A stretch of DNA of 33,692 nucleotides from a virus (IMGVR_UViG_3300030943_000105:1-33692); one strand, 5' to 3'. Shown: positions 9,440 through 17,553, counted from the first letter of the stretch. Notes: generated by a model not told the origin, from the sequence alone. Translations and numbers: made by a program.

Positions 9440-9460
9440 CTGCCCTCCTGTAAAGGGCAG
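9440..9460 (-). terminator. Hairpin between HNH gene and fibre gene
   Basis: CTGCCCT pairs perfectly with AGGGCAG across a 7-nt loop, 9 nt after the HNH stop on the minus strand. No U-tract follows, so it may be a weak terminator or an mRNA-stabilising or processing hairpin rather than a strong terminator. Confidence 0.45.
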
Positions 9461-9469
9461 AGTAGACAA

Positions 9470-9853
9470 TTAAAGGTTTTTAAATTGATTACCAAACTCT
9501 TTCTTTTCTATTCTTTTTATTTGGTTACAATTTGAACATAGAATTTGATATTCGGAATCATATTTACCAGAAAGTATTTTCTTATAAATTAGATACCAAC
9601 TTATCTTTTTTCTTTCTATGTTTCCTCCTCCATTAACGTGGTCTATTTGGAGTGCTCTAAGGTCTGTGAAACCACATTTAACACATTTATTTCCTAAATA
9701 TGCCATAACTGCAAGTCTTAATTTTTTACTATTAAAACTGGCATTTTTATGATTACACTTTTTACACCACGGGGTAAGTCCATTTTTCCCAAGTTTATTT
9801 TTGTAGAAATTTTCTTCCCCTAATGATTTTTTACACTTAGAACAAGTTTTCAT
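9470..9853 (-). CDS. HNH endonuclease with N-terminal zinc ribbon
   Basis: 127 residues from the ATG at 9853. An upstream in-frame ATG would overlap the previous gene's end. Residues 4-33 hold a zinc ribbon (CSKCKK and WCKKCNHK). The HNH core follows: KCVKCGF, then LQIDHVNGGGN, then ILCSNCNQIKR, giving the D-H pair and the C-x-x-C-N strand of Cys-type HNH nucleases. It lies between two virion genes with hairpins nearby, 2 nt after a TGA stop. This is typical of free-standing homing endonucleases that invade late operons. It probably cuts DNA of related phages lacking it. Confident as HNH; homing is inferred. Confidence 0.8.
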   Translation of the reverse strand: MKTCSKCKKSLGEENFYKNKLGKNGLTPWCKKCNHKNASFNSKKLRLAVMAYLGNKCVKCGFTDLRALQIDHVNGGGNIERKKISWYLIYKKILSGKYDSEYQILCSNCNQIKRIEKKEFGNQFKNL

Positions 9854-9855
9854 AA

Positions 9856-10443
9856 TCAGAGATTTACAGTCCATGTAATCGCTAGAGTATCTGAAACTGC
9901 CATAATAGCATTTGAAGATAGGTTTGCTTCAACGAATAGATTTCCGGTTGATATTGCATCAAATAAACCTGCTCCGTAAATAGTTACTGCACCTCCAGAT
10001 GAGTTAGTGAAGGTTTTTGTAACTGTATATGAACAAGCTCCATCGAGAACTGATGGGGTAACATATCCTCCTTGAACTCCTAAAGCTCTAGTCAAACCAG
10101 TAGCAACACATTCATGAGAAAGTGTAGTATCACCGTTTGCTGGAGTTAGTGCTCCTGTGTCTTGAAGTGCAATATACTTTGGAGGTAATGGAGAAGTAAT
10201 TGAGTTTTGGGATGCACCTGTAATGAGAGAAGCGATTAAGTCTCCTCCTTTTGCTACACGTGAGTTATAAGCAAAACCAATGAACTTCGTCTTACCTGTA
10301 AGAGCAGAGGTGTGGTATGCACCAACACGATTGAATCCTTTTAGTTTCAAGTAGTAACCTATTTTTGCACCAATCTTGGTGTGGAGAAAACTTTTTAGGG
10401 CGTTCCCATATTTACTAAATTGAAATGGTATTTTTTTATTCAT
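9856..10443 (-). CDS. Virion-associated beta-sandwich protein
   Basis: 195 residues. After a basic N-terminus (residues 1-40) comes a segment KYIALQDTGALTPANGDTTL, then YTVTKTFTNSSGGAVTIYGAG and a closing SDTLAITWTVNL. This layout matches small phage structural proteins of the tail fibre/decoration type that end in a TWT-type strand. It is one of only two clear genes here ending in TGA. Frame and family-like ending both support TGA as a true stop. It lies between the small basic protein 10518-10784 and the HNH gene. A tail fibre, tail-tip or capsid-associated protein is most likely. Confidence 0.45.
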   Translation of the reverse strand: MNKKIPFQFSKYGNALKSFLHTKIGAKIGYYLKLKGFNRVGAYHTSALTGKTKFIGFAYNSRVAKGGDLIASLITGASQNSITSPLPPKYIALQDTGALTPANGDTTLSHECVATGLTRALGVQGGYVTPSVLDGACSYTVTKTFTNSSGGAVTIYGAGLFDAISTGNLFVEANLSSNAIMAVSDTLAITWTVNL

Positions 10444-10466
10444 TTTTAATTTAATTAATTATTAAT

Positions 10467-10509
10467 AGGTGTAGTAAACACCTTTCTAGATACTATTTCT
10501 AATATCTAG
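10467..10509 (-). terminator. Two adjacent hairpins in intergenic gap
   Basis: Two perfect stems lie between genes 10518-10784 and 9856-10443: CTAGATA with TATCTAG (10486-10509) and AGGTGT with ACACCT (10467-10483). An AT-rich stretch follows on the minus strand. They could attenuate or process the virion transcript. Confidence 0.4.
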
Positions 10510-10517
10510 TGAGGTAA

Positions 10518-10784
10518 TTAATACCCCTTTGCTTTTTGAACTGATTTTTGAACCTGTGCGTAAGTTGGCAATCTACTTTTCATAGTTTTAACTGCTGACT
10601 TAACTTTAGACATTGGTTTAGATGGTTTAGCTGGATTATCCCCATACTTTTTATTGTATGCTGGATTATTATAAGCCTTACTATCCATACCCGGCATTGA
10701 AGAAGCCTTGCTTTTTAATGGCATAGGTGCTATTTTACTCAATCCTTTAGCAAGTTTAGTTTGTTGTTGTTGTTGTCCTGTCAT
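10518..10784 (-). CDS. Small basic Gln/Lys/Pro-rich protein
   Basis: 88 residues, strongly basic and low in hydrophobics, opening with a run of five Gln. The middle is rich in Asn, Tyr, Lys and Pro (YNNPAYNKKYGDNPAKPSKP) and the end is a basic helix (VKSAVKTMKSRLPTYAQVQK). No conserved motif recognised. It sits 1 nt after the 148-residue gene in the capsid-to-tail interval. Small basic virion proteins in this position may bind DNA or act as minor capsid components. That is a guess from charge and location. Confidence 0.5.
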   Translation of the reverse strand: MTGQQQQQTKLAKGLSKIAPMPLKSKASSMPGMDSKAYNNPAYNKKYGDNPAKPSKPMSKVKSAVKTMKSRLPTYAQVQKSVQKAKGY

Positions 10785-10785
10785 T

Positions 10786-11232
10786 TTAATATCCGTATAG
10801 TTGCTTTCGCAAATCTAATAAGTGTTGTTGAAATGAAGATTTGCAGAATAAGAATTCTCGTTGTGGTAATAGTCCGTAGTCTTTGGTAAATCCTTTCTTA
10901 TTTGCGTTTTCATTTGGGTCTGCTAGGAACAATGCTTCTTTTTGAAAATCATTCTTCATTCTAACAGAAATATTTTTATCAGTTAATTTCTTAACTGTTT
11001 CCCAATATTCTTCTTGGATTCTTAAAAGGTCTTCTGCAATACTCTTTGGAACTTTTATGTGTCCAATGAATATCTTTCCGTTTACACGAATACCTCCTTT
11101 TCCAACCATTTCTGGGTCAATAAAGATATTCTCTAGTTCTTCCTCTACAACTTTCTTTGTTATTTCTGGAGCTACAGAAGCAGGAACTTTAGTGTCTACT
11201 TTTACTGGTTTTGGTGTTGAAGTTTTAGGCAT
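10786..11232 (-). CDS. Hypothetical protein in capsid-tail interval
   Basis: 148 residues. The N-terminus (1-25) is a Lys/Pro/Val-rich linker. The rest mixes helices and strands (ELENIFIDPEMVG, IRVNGKIFIGHIKVP, AEDLLRIQEEYWETVKK). It begins 1 nt after the upstream gene's stop and ends 1 nt before the basic 88-residue gene. These spacings show tight co-translation. Family not recognised. A minor virion or head-completion protein fits the location. Confidence 0.5.
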   Translation of the reverse strand: MPKTSTPKPVKVDTKVPASVAPEITKKVVEEELENIFIDPEMVGKGGIRVNGKIFIGHIKVPKSIAEDLLRIQEEYWETVKKLTDKNISVRMKNDFQKEALFLADPNENANKKGFTKDYGLLPQREFLFCKSSFQQHLLDLRKQLYGY

Positions 11233-11233
11233 A

Positions 11234-11572
11234 TTAGTTTTTGGTTAGTTTGTCTGATAATTTTTCTGCCTTTTTAAGAGTGTCTGTAGCATCTTTCTTT
11301 GCATCCATTTCATCTTTCAAAGCCTTATCTCTTTTCTTAATTTCTACTGTTCGTCTTTCTGATAGATTTGCTGAAACTTCCATTTCACTAATCTCTCTTT
11401 CACTACAAGCTAGAAATGCTTTAGCGATTGCAGTATCAATCTGTTTAATTCCAGAATTAATTTCATCTGGAGTTAATTCAGTTTTATCAGAATGAATTAC
11501 AGCACTAAAACTAAACTGTTCTGAACCAAAATTTCTTAATGTGCTAAACTTGAACTCATTTTTGTCTGTCAT
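11234..11572 (-). CDS. Hypothetical helical protein downstream of capsid gene
   Basis: 112 residues. A short beta N-terminus (FKFSTLRNFGSEQFSFSAVI) is followed by long charged helices. The C-terminal half is a Lys/Asp/Glu-rich probable coiled coil (VEIKKRDKALKDEMDAKKD). It is preceded by a promoter-like repeat at 11590-11605 shared with the acidic scaffold-like gene, so it may start its own transcript. Function unknown; position after the major capsid gene suggests a virion or assembly protein. Confidence 0.5.
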   Translation of the reverse strand: MTDKNEFKFSTLRNFGSEQFSFSAVIHSDKTELTPDEINSGIKQIDTAIAKAFLACSEREISEMEVSANLSERRTVEIKKRDKALKDEMDAKKDATDTLKKAEKLSDKLTKN

Positions 11573-11589
11573 AATTTTATACTTTTACT

Positions 11590-11605
11590 GCCTATTGTTA
11601 TAGTC
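11590..11605 (-). promoter_or_regulatory. Repeated promoter-like element, copy 1
   Basis: GACTATAACAATAGGC on the minus strand is identical to the element at 14018-14033. Both lie 15-17 nt upstream of an ATG and contain TATAAC, a plausible -10. It is 17 nt before the start of gene 11234-11572. Being outside coding sequence, the identity suggests selection. Confidence 0.5.
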
Positions 11606-11640
11606 AGTGTTATTATTAATTTTTTCTTCTGGGCTCTATT

Positions 11641-11661
11641 GGTGGGACATTTAATCCCACC
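11641..11661 (-). terminator. Hairpin after major capsid gene
   Basis: GGTGGGA pairs perfectly with TCCCACC over a 7-nt loop, 34 nt after the capsid stop. No strong U-tract follows. It may partly terminate or protect the capsid mRNA, with the element at 11590 restarting transcription. Confidence 0.5.
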
Positions 11662-11695
11662 GTAGAACCTAGAAGATATTTAATTTTCCCTAAAG

Positions 11696-12667
11696 TTAGG
11701 CAGTTGCCCCACTTAGAGTAGCTGAAACTTCTAGACGAACCAATCGGTTGTTGTCAAGAATAGCTGATGTTCCTTCCCACTTCCATCCAACGGTTGAACG
11801 TTGTTCTAATGGGTCAGATGTGTCTTGAACTCCACCTGTGTGGATGTAAGTCTTTAGACCTCCAGAGAATTCTGAAACTGCGTATGCTCCCTTACCATAT
11901 GCCAAACATCCGTAGATAGCTTGTGCTGATGCACCTGCTCCTGCGTAAACTGGAGACATAGTTGTGGAAATAATACGAACACCTTGCCAGTAACCAAGTT
12001 CACCTGTGAATAAATCACCTCTCTTTGGGTTAGAAGGAGTAGGAGATGAGTAGTTAACTGCTGAAATGAATGAATTGTCGTTTCTCCAATCCATAGCTAC
12101 GTCTGGGTGGATAACCAATGCGTAAGCATCAGAAATCATACCGGACATAGATGAGAACTTTTCTACGTTGTTTCTTTCTAGGAAACGAACTGCTCTAGTA
12201 ACTAGAGTAGCTGTAAGTTTCATAGCGGTTGTAACGGTTACTCTTGAAGCAACTGTTCCATCTCCGTAAACTACGTTTGTTCCAGAACCTACTACGTTCA
12301 TGATTGTGGTATCAATAGTTTCTGAAGATTGAATACCAAGAACATCGGAAGCATCCTTAATAGCTGAACGGTCATAAAGGAATTCTGCTACGTCTGTAAT
12401 AACAGTAAAGTCTCCGTATTGAGAAAGAACTGCGTTAACTTGATTCATTGTCAAGTTTTGTCCTGCTGGAGTGATACCTTCATTTAAAGGTGTCAAGGCA
12501 AGAGATAAACGGTTGAAACCTCTGAATATTACGGTTTTACTATTTGAACCTTTTGTAACAGGGTGAACTTTTGCGGTTTTATACCACATAAGTTTTTGTT
12601 TCAAAATGTCAATAAGTTCTTTCGTAACAATCTTTTGTCCAACGTCTATTGCTGAAAATAATGTCAT
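11696..12667 (-). CDS. Major capsid protein, N4 gp56 family
   Basis: 323 residues, the usual size for this HK97-fold family. Recognisable blocks are the N-terminal arm with ELIDILKQKLMWYKTAKVHP, a strand with SKTVIFRGFNRLSLALTPLN, QVNAVLSQYGDFTVITDVAE, the long helix LTATLVTRAVRFLERNN, SDAYALVIHPDVAMDWR, and a C-terminal block QRSTVGWKWEGTSAILDNNR. These match the N4_gp56 group of capsid proteins in several short-tailed phages. It follows the scaffold-like and decoration-like genes in the order expected for a head module. Capsid expression is probably boosted by the local hairpin and promoter elements. The family call is confident. Confidence 0.85.
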   Translation of the reverse strand: MTLFSAIDVGQKIVTKELIDILKQKLMWYKTAKVHPVTKGSNSKTVIFRGFNRLSLALTPLNEGITPAGQNLTMNQVNAVLSQYGDFTVITDVAEFLYDRSAIKDASDVLGIQSSETIDTTIMNVVGSGTNVVYGDGTVASRVTVTTAMKLTATLVTRAVRFLERNNVEKFSSMSGMISDAYALVIHPDVAMDWRNDNSFISAVNYSSPTPSNPKRGDLFTGELGYWQGVRIISTTMSPVYAGAGASAQAIYGCLAYGKGAYAVSEFSGGLKTYIHTGGVQDTSDPLEQRSTVGWKWEGTSAILDNNRLVRLEVSATLSGATA

Positions 12668-12707
12668 GTTGTTAATTTGTTGTTAATTGAATAATACTTC
12701 GTTAGGT

Positions 12708-13283
12708 TTATTTACCTTCTTGTCCGAAGTTGTTTGTGAATACAGTTGTAACGTTGGTTGCATCTAGAGCTGTTGTTCCGGGAACAAATGCTACTGCACC
12801 TTCGTTTTTAATGTATAAGTAACCTACTTCAACTGATGTTGCAAGAGGAGTGTGGGCGATGTCTGATTCTTGTGATTGTCTGTGTTTTGGGAATGGAGCA
12901 CCTGCTAACCAATAAAGGCTAACTGTTCCTGCTTCTGTTTCAACTGAATTAGCACATAGGGTAAAAATTTGGCATGAATTTGTAGAAGCTGGTTGTGAAC
13001 CATTATCAAATGCTAGACTTGAAACTACTGTAAGTGGAGAACCACCATAAGTAAGTTGGTTACCAGTAACTACTGGCAAAGAACCTGCACCTACGTTACC
13101 AACGATAGGTTGCATTAATCCTGCTAGTGCAAGAGATGGGGCATCTTGTGCTGTAACATACATACTTCGAGTATTTACTTTGAAGAAAGCGGTTGTTGCA
13201 ATCTTTGCGAGTGCAGAACCTCCAGCTTTGATAGCAAATCCGGGAGTTGTAGTCATATTATTTGATGCGGTTGTGTCTGTCAT
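12708..13283 (-). CDS. Probable capsid decoration or head protein
   Basis: 191 residues, Ala/Thr/Val/Gly-rich and beta-rich (TAFFKVNTRSMYVTAQDAPS, LTVVSSLAFDNGS, VEVGYLYIKNEGAVAF). Only a few charged residues are present, as in many capsid surface proteins. It lies between the acidic scaffold-like gene (26 nt) and the major capsid gene (40 nt). That slot usually holds head decoration or stabilising proteins. No family was recognised with certainty; the role is from composition and position. Confidence 0.5.
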   Translation of the reverse strand: MTDTTASNNMTTTPGFAIKAGGSALAKIATTAFFKVNTRSMYVTAQDAPSLALAGLMQPIVGNVGAGSLPVVTGNQLTYGGSPLTVVSSLAFDNGSQPASTNSCQIFTLCANSVETEAGTVSLYWLAGAPFPKHRQSQESDIAHTPLATSVEVGYLYIKNEGAVAFVPGTTALDATNVTTVFTNNFGQEGK

Positions 13284-13309
13284 AATACTTTTTTAATTTA
13301 GTGAATAAT

Positions 13310-14002
13310 TTAATCCTTAGTTTTATCTAGAGCATCATATAGCCCTTCTAAATCTAATCCGTCAAGGTCTGGTTTACCAGCTCTATTGGGAGCTGATTCC
13401 TTAGTCTCAACTTTCTTAATTCTATTCAAGGTAAGGTCTGTAACAGTTTTATTAATCAATGCTCCTAAATCTTGGTTTGGGTTTCGTAAGAAAGTCTTTT
13501 TAAGTTCTTCCTTACAATCTTTCATTCCATCAATTTTTTCGTATTGATTAAAGATTGTTTCAAATTTCGCTTTGTTATTAGCTTCCTCTACGGGTGCTAG
13601 TGTTGTAGAAGTTTCCTTCCTTAGAACCTTTGCAAAAGTTTCCAATAACTTACGAGAATCCTTATCTTCAACTGCATTAAGAAATTCGTCAACGTTTTCG
13701 AATTCGTGGGGTTTGTTTTCGGGGGATATTTCCTTTTCCTCCTTAACTTCGGGAACTTCCTCTATTTCTTTTTTGGAAATTTCCTTTACTTGCTCCGCTA
13801 AATCTCTAATACGCTTCTGTGCTCTAGGACTAAGTTTTGAAATTTCTTCCTCACTTAGTTCTGGCTCATCTTTGGTTTCTTTTTCAGATATTCCTTCATC
13901 TGTAGGTTTTTGGTCGGACGCTACCGAAGTTTCCTCTGCTTCTGACTTTTCGAGTTCTTTGTTAAGTTCCTCATACAAGTCTACGTCATTATTTTCTGTC
14001 AT
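13310..14002 (-). CDS. Acidic scaffold-like protein
   Basis: 230 residues with a very acidic, Glu/Lys-rich N-terminal half (ELNKELEKSEAEETSVASDQ and ELSEEEISKLSPRAQKRIRD) and predicted long helices or coiled coil. The C-terminal part has VDEFLNAVEDKDSRKLLETF and a basic-helical end. Charge, helicity and location between portal and capsid genes are classic for internal scaffolding proteins, which guide procapsid assembly and leave. The promoter-like repeat at 14018-14033 lies directly upstream. No protease motif is visible. Assignment is by pattern and position. Confidence 0.6.
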   Translation of the reverse strand: MTENNDVDLYEELNKELEKSEAEETSVASDQKPTDEGISEKETKDEPELSEEEISKLSPRAQKRIRDLAEQVKEISKKEIEEVPEVKEEKEISPENKPHEFENVDEFLNAVEDKDSRKLLETFAKVLRKETSTTLAPVEEANNKAKFETIFNQYEKIDGMKDCKEELKKTFLRNPNQDLGALINKTVTDLTLNRIKKVETKESAPNRAGKPDLDGLDLEGLYDALDKTKD

Positions 14003-14017
14003 AGTTTTTGTGTTTGA

Positions 14018-14033
14018 GCCTATTGTTATAGTC
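14018..14033 (-). promoter_or_regulatory. Repeated promoter-like element, copy 2
   Basis: Identical 16-mer to 11590-11605 (minus: GACTATAACAATAGGC), ending 15 nt before the scaffold-like gene ATG at 14002. Two exact copies in the same relation to a start codon suggest a virion-gene promoter or translation element. Confidence 0.5.
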
Positions 14034-14072
14034 TCGTTAATTAATAAACTATTCTATTCCGTTTTTATTACC

Positions 14073-14375
14073 TTATTGCGGAATTATATTTTCAATCTCA
14101 TCATCCAATATCTTAGATAGAGACTTTGTGTCTGCTACCTTTAATAAGGACAAGAGTGTTAAAATCTGTAAATCATCCTTCACTAATGCGTTAATTCGTT
14201 CGTGAAGTTCCTCTCTAATCTTTTCTTCTAGAATCTTCCATCCCGGAGTTCGTTTCATATTTTCAATTTCAGAGATATTTCTATCAGATAAAACCAAACT
14301 ATCTATGAAAGCTCTTGACTCTGGGTCAAATGATTCCTTTTCATGAATTAATTTTTCTAATCCTTGCTTTGTCAT
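14073..14375 (-). CDS. Small helical protein between portal and scaffold genes
   Basis: 100 residues, nearly all helical and charged (LEKLIHEKESFDPESRAFID, GWKILEEKIREELHERINAL, ILTLLSLLKVADTKSLSKIL). No motif recognised. It lies 30 nt after the portal stop and 70 nt before the scaffold-like gene. A TATAAT hexamer directly abuts the annotated ATG on the minus strand. A transcript from it would start inside the gene, so either the true start is further in or the box serves downstream genes. Probably a head-assembly accessory. Confidence 0.5.
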   Translation of the reverse strand: MTKQGLEKLIHEKESFDPESRAFIDSLVLSDRNISEIENMKRTPGWKILEEKIREELHERINALVKDDLQILTLLSLLKVADTKSLSKILDDEIENIIPQ

Positions 14376-14387
14376 ATTATAACATAC
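14376..14387 (-). promoter_or_regulatory. Extended -10 box abutting gene start
   Basis: Minus strand AGTATGTTATAAT, with TATAAT at 14376-14381 immediately before the ATG at 14375. It resembles the other virion -10 boxes but has no spacing for a leader, which is odd. Confidence 0.4.
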
Positions 14388-14405
14388 TTTATAAATTGGT
14401 AAAGA

Positions 14406-16202
14406 CTATTTAAAACCTGTTCCTTGTCCTATTCTTTTTGGAACTTCTACTTGTGCTGTTTTTTGTGTATCTGAATTAAGTGGTGAAGCATCCGTCATTG
14501 GTTTTGATGTTGGGTTTGCTCCTTCTGCTCCGGGAACTACTGGTAATTCTTTAGTTGGTTGTTTTTCTTCTGTGAACCAGTCTTCTATTTCTTGTGGAGG
14601 AATATCGAATGATTTAGCAACACTTCTTCTCATAGCAAGTTGTCCGGGAATCTTAGGGTCATCTTTAAATAAAGTGTAAAGTTCAATTTTAGCCTTTTGT
14701 TTTATAGCTTTATTATTTGCTGAATCTTCTGATGCTGTTGTGTGTGCAACTAATGTAACATCCTTAAAGTTTTCTTTTGTTACTCCTTCAAGAGTTAAAT
14801 CCTTATATCCAAAAATCTTAACTTGTCTAGGTTTAGTTAGCTTCGTTGAAGTAATATCTGCCATAAGTTGACATAGTTCTTCAAAGGCTAGTGTTGCCTT
14901 TCTTTTCATTATTACGGTTTTTTGTTCTAGATTAGCGTTAAGTTGTGCTTGTTGGGTAACACTTAGTTTACCTTTTTGTCCTACTGGCATTGAAGGAGAC
15001 ATTCCAGATGCAGAATCAGCGTAACCCTTTACGTTACTTGCCAATCCTAATCCTTGTGTTATTTCTGGAATTGGTTTTACCCATACTTTATCACCTATCT
15101 TTTCATCTTTAGAAACTTGAACGGGAGTTACTCCGTTCGGTCTTGGAACGATTGATGATTGTTTTAGTCCAGAGTTTGAAGCTACGAATATTTCTCCAAA
15201 GTTTCTATACGTATTGTTGTCTATTCCTTGATTTGTTAAAACGTTTATTGCAAGGTTTGGGTCTCGGTAAATGTCTGCGATTGATGGAGCTAACATAGCA
15301 ATACCTCTAGAGAATATACCCCACCAAATAAATGGAGGTCTTTTTAATCCGAATTGTTTAGCTGGTTTAGCTGAAAGTAAATATAGGTCATTAGCTACCA
15401 TAAGGATATAAAGTTCACCTTTTATGTAGGTGCACCACTTTGTAAGTTCGGCTACCTTAGAACCGAATTGAGTAGTATTGGATAGACCCATGTTTGCTAG
15501 ACGGATATTCTTTGCGGATGCTTCACTAGAGTTAGATTGTTCTGTTTCATTTGGAACTTTGTTATCCTTTAATTTTTGGACTTCTTCCATATCGTATTCA
15601 AATTCTTCTGCATCTTCCTCAATCTGTTCCATCGTTTTGTATATAAATTGTCTTCCGCAGTATAGAGCTGATTTAGATTTCTTTGCTATTGGGCTTCTTA
15701 GGAACGCCAAAGTATCAACCAATTCTACGGTTTGCTTATCATTTCCGGGTATTACTTCGTAAACTGTTTCACCATAGATTCCACATTCAATCTTAGAGTC
15801 TTCCCAAATCATATCAAAGTCGGATGAGTTTAAATCCTCTCTAACTACGTGGGTCATAATATCTGATGCGTTCTCATCTCCTTCTGGAATAGTATCGAAA
15901 TCTAAGTCTGGAACTTTACCTATTTTAGCACTAGCATTATTGACACCTTCAAATACGATTGGTAGGTGAAGATTAGAACGAGTCATAAGTGTTCTTTGTG
16001 TAACACCGTTATAAAGTTCTTCGTTTTTTAGCCAGTTATTAATCTTTACTTGTCTGACTTTAATTGCATAATCTTTTTCAATAAGATATTGCTTTAGTAT
16101 GTCCCTCTTTCCTTCTATAACATTTGCATATTCCCTAGGTTGGTTAGAATCCTTTGGAGCATCTGTATCTGGGTTGACATTAGGTTTATTTTTCTTTGCC
16201 AT
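14406..16202 (-). CDS. Portal protein (P22-like, short-tailed phage type)
   Basis: 598 residues from MAKKNKPN at 16202; the longer frame starting at 16223 would overlap the promoter. Typical portal features are VIEGKRDILKQYLIEKDYAI with a following NNWLKNEELYNG, LPIVFEGVNNASAKI, IECGIYGETVYEVIPG and WWGIFSRGIAMLAPSIADIY. A long C-terminal helical region follows (QAQLNANLEQKTVIMKRKAT). Portal rings sit at one capsid vertex, anchor the terminase and pass DNA. It is 34 nt downstream of the large terminase. The start lies 9 nt after a TATAAT box, so the mRNA is nearly leaderless. The acidic insertion at about 200-230 (DAEEFEYDMEEVQ) is of unknown meaning. Confidence 0.75.
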   Translation of the reverse strand: MAKKNKPNVNPDTDAPKDSNQPREYANVIEGKRDILKQYLIEKDYAIKVRQVKINNWLKNEELYNGVTQRTLMTRSNLHLPIVFEGVNNASAKIGKVPDLDFDTIPEGDENASDIMTHVVREDLNSSDFDMIWEDSKIECGIYGETVYEVIPGNDKQTVELVDTLAFLRSPIAKKSKSALYCGRQFIYKTMEQIEEDAEEFEYDMEEVQKLKDNKVPNETEQSNSSEASAKNIRLANMGLSNTTQFGSKVAELTKWCTYIKGELYILMVANDLYLLSAKPAKQFGLKRPPFIWWGIFSRGIAMLAPSIADIYRDPNLAINVLTNQGIDNNTYRNFGEIFVASNSGLKQSSIVPRPNGVTPVQVSKDEKIGDKVWVKPIPEITQGLGLASNVKGYADSASGMSPSMPVGQKGKLSVTQQAQLNANLEQKTVIMKRKATLAFEELCQLMADITSTKLTKPRQVKIFGYKDLTLEGVTKENFKDVTLVAHTTASEDSANNKAIKQKAKIELYTLFKDDPKIPGQLAMRRSVAKSFDIPPQEIEDWFTEEKQPTKELPVVPGAEGANPTSKPMTDASPLNSDTQKTAQVEVPKRIGQGTGFK

Positions 16203-16211
16203 TTGGTTTGT

Positions 16212-16239
16212 ATTATAACACACTTATAAAATTCGTCTA
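16212..16239 (-). promoter_or_regulatory. Virion promoter ahead of portal gene
   Basis: TAGACGAATTTTATAA, then GTGTGT and TATAAT (16212-16217) on the minus strand. The first 16 nt are identical to 7168-7183. The TAG is the stop codon of the large terminase gene, and the ATG follows the hexamer after 9 nt in both copies. Confidence 0.65.
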
Positions 16240-17553
16240 TCCAAAATAACCCGTCTTTGGGTCTATTGACATATCTGCTAAAACTTCGTCTACTACTTGT
16301 TGGTAAAAGTTAGGAACTTTAAGGGGTTCAGTAGGTATATTCCATACCGCTAGTGCTAGAGACATAACACAGTCATCGTGTAAGTTGTCATCACATCTTG
16401 CTCCAATCTTTCCGTTATCTGAAATATCATATTCGAAAGATTTTAACTCTGCGATTAGGGTAGGGTCGTTAGGAATCTTTATCTTTTGTTGTTGGATTAA
16501 GAGTTGTAGGTTTGTGAGTAAGTCCATTCTTGACTTCTGTGTGAACGTAAAACGTTCAAGGTTAGAAATATCTTGTGAAAGGTCATCTGATATAGGGTCT
16601 CCTACTCCAGTGCTGTCTATAGTCATTGTAGGCTTATTAAAGCGACTATATGCAGATACTATCCTACTCTTTTGTAGGTTATAGTCGATTTGATTGAAAC
16701 GTTCCTGTTTACCCACTTTGAAAGTCATAAGGTCGAACGGTGTTACAACAGTGTAGTCGTTACTCTTTCCTAAGTCAGTTCCTAGTTTATATTCATGATT
16801 AGGCATAGGTTCTTCAAATGGGTCAGTATATATTACCTTTTCTATTCCCCTAAAGAATTGTGAAGCTCCATCTATGAACTTACAATAGAACTCTTGTTGG
16901 AATAGGTCGTCTGGCATTTGTGCCTTTTCTTCCGCTAGACTATCCTTAGAAATAACGTCTGTATCGTCTACTGTTAGGATTTGGGTAAACCATTTAGGAT
17001 TACTCTTAGCCATTTGTAGAAGTTCCCAAGCGTGGTTTGTTCCTCTAGGGGTAAATACGAATACTGCCCATCCTCCGTTTTCGGCTAGAATAGGTCTTAT
17101 GTAGTCCCATGCTTCTCTGTGTTGGAGGGAGAACTCGGTAAATATACATCCGAATGGATTACTTCCCATCACCGAGTCAATGTTATCAGTCCCGACTATC
17201 TGAACATAAGAGCCATTTGTTAACTCAATTTTGAGTTCGTTTTCGTTTTTATTTTTGATGATACTCTTGGGTATGTGGTCTAGGAACTTGAAACCATTAC
17301 TATCGATGTTGTCCCAGATAATCTTCTTACCCTGTTTGTAGGTAGGAGCAAAGTAAAAGTAAGGTGCTTTCTTTTCAAACATCTTCTTTGGTAGGTTGGC
17401 AAAACAGGTCTTATCCTTTCCAGAACGTCTATGCCAGACTAAGATAAAACGGTTTATTCCAGAGTCCCACGCTTCAAGAAAAGGGAGCTGATAGTCTCTT
17501 GGGATGAAGTTAAAGGGGAGTGTTACTTTTGTGTTTTCCAAATTAGATGACAT
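16237..17553 (-). CDS. terL: Terminase large subunit
   Basis: 438 residues. The ATPase domain has an adenine-binding PRDYQLPFLEAWD, Walker A VWHRRSGKDKT (about residues 39-49), a coupling-type region PYFYFAPTYKQGKKIIWD and Walker B FGCIFTEFS near residue 137. The nuclease domain shows LGTDLGKSNDYTVV (first Asp), TIDSTGVGDPISDDL and a closing DDCVMSLALAVWN, the expected acidic triad of an RNase H-fold headful or cos nuclease. The Walker A with HRRSGKD is typical of a large terminase group. It pumps DNA into the procapsid through the portal encoded next. It starts after an unusual 155-nt gap from the small subunit. Confidence 0.9.
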   Translation of the reverse strand: MSSNLENTKVTLPFNFIPRDYQLPFLEAWDSGINRFILVWHRRSGKDKTCFANLPKKMFEKKAPYFYFAPTYKQGKKIIWDNIDSNGFKFLDHIPKSIIKNKNENELKIELTNGSYVQIVGTDNIDSVMGSNPFGCIFTEFSLQHREAWDYIRPILAENGGWAVFVFTPRGTNHAWELLQMAKSNPKWFTQILTVDDTDVISKDSLAEEKAQMPDDLFQQEFYCKFIDGASQFFRGIEKVIYTDPFEEPMPNHEYKLGTDLGKSNDYTVVTPFDLMTFKVGKQERFNQIDYNLQKSRIVSAYSRFNKPTMTIDSTGVGDPISDDLSQDISNLERFTFTQKSRMDLLTNLQLLIQQQKIKIPNDPTLIAELKSFEYDISDNGKIGARCDDNLHDDCVMSLALAVWNIPTEPLKVPNFYQQVVDEVLADMSIDPKTGYFG

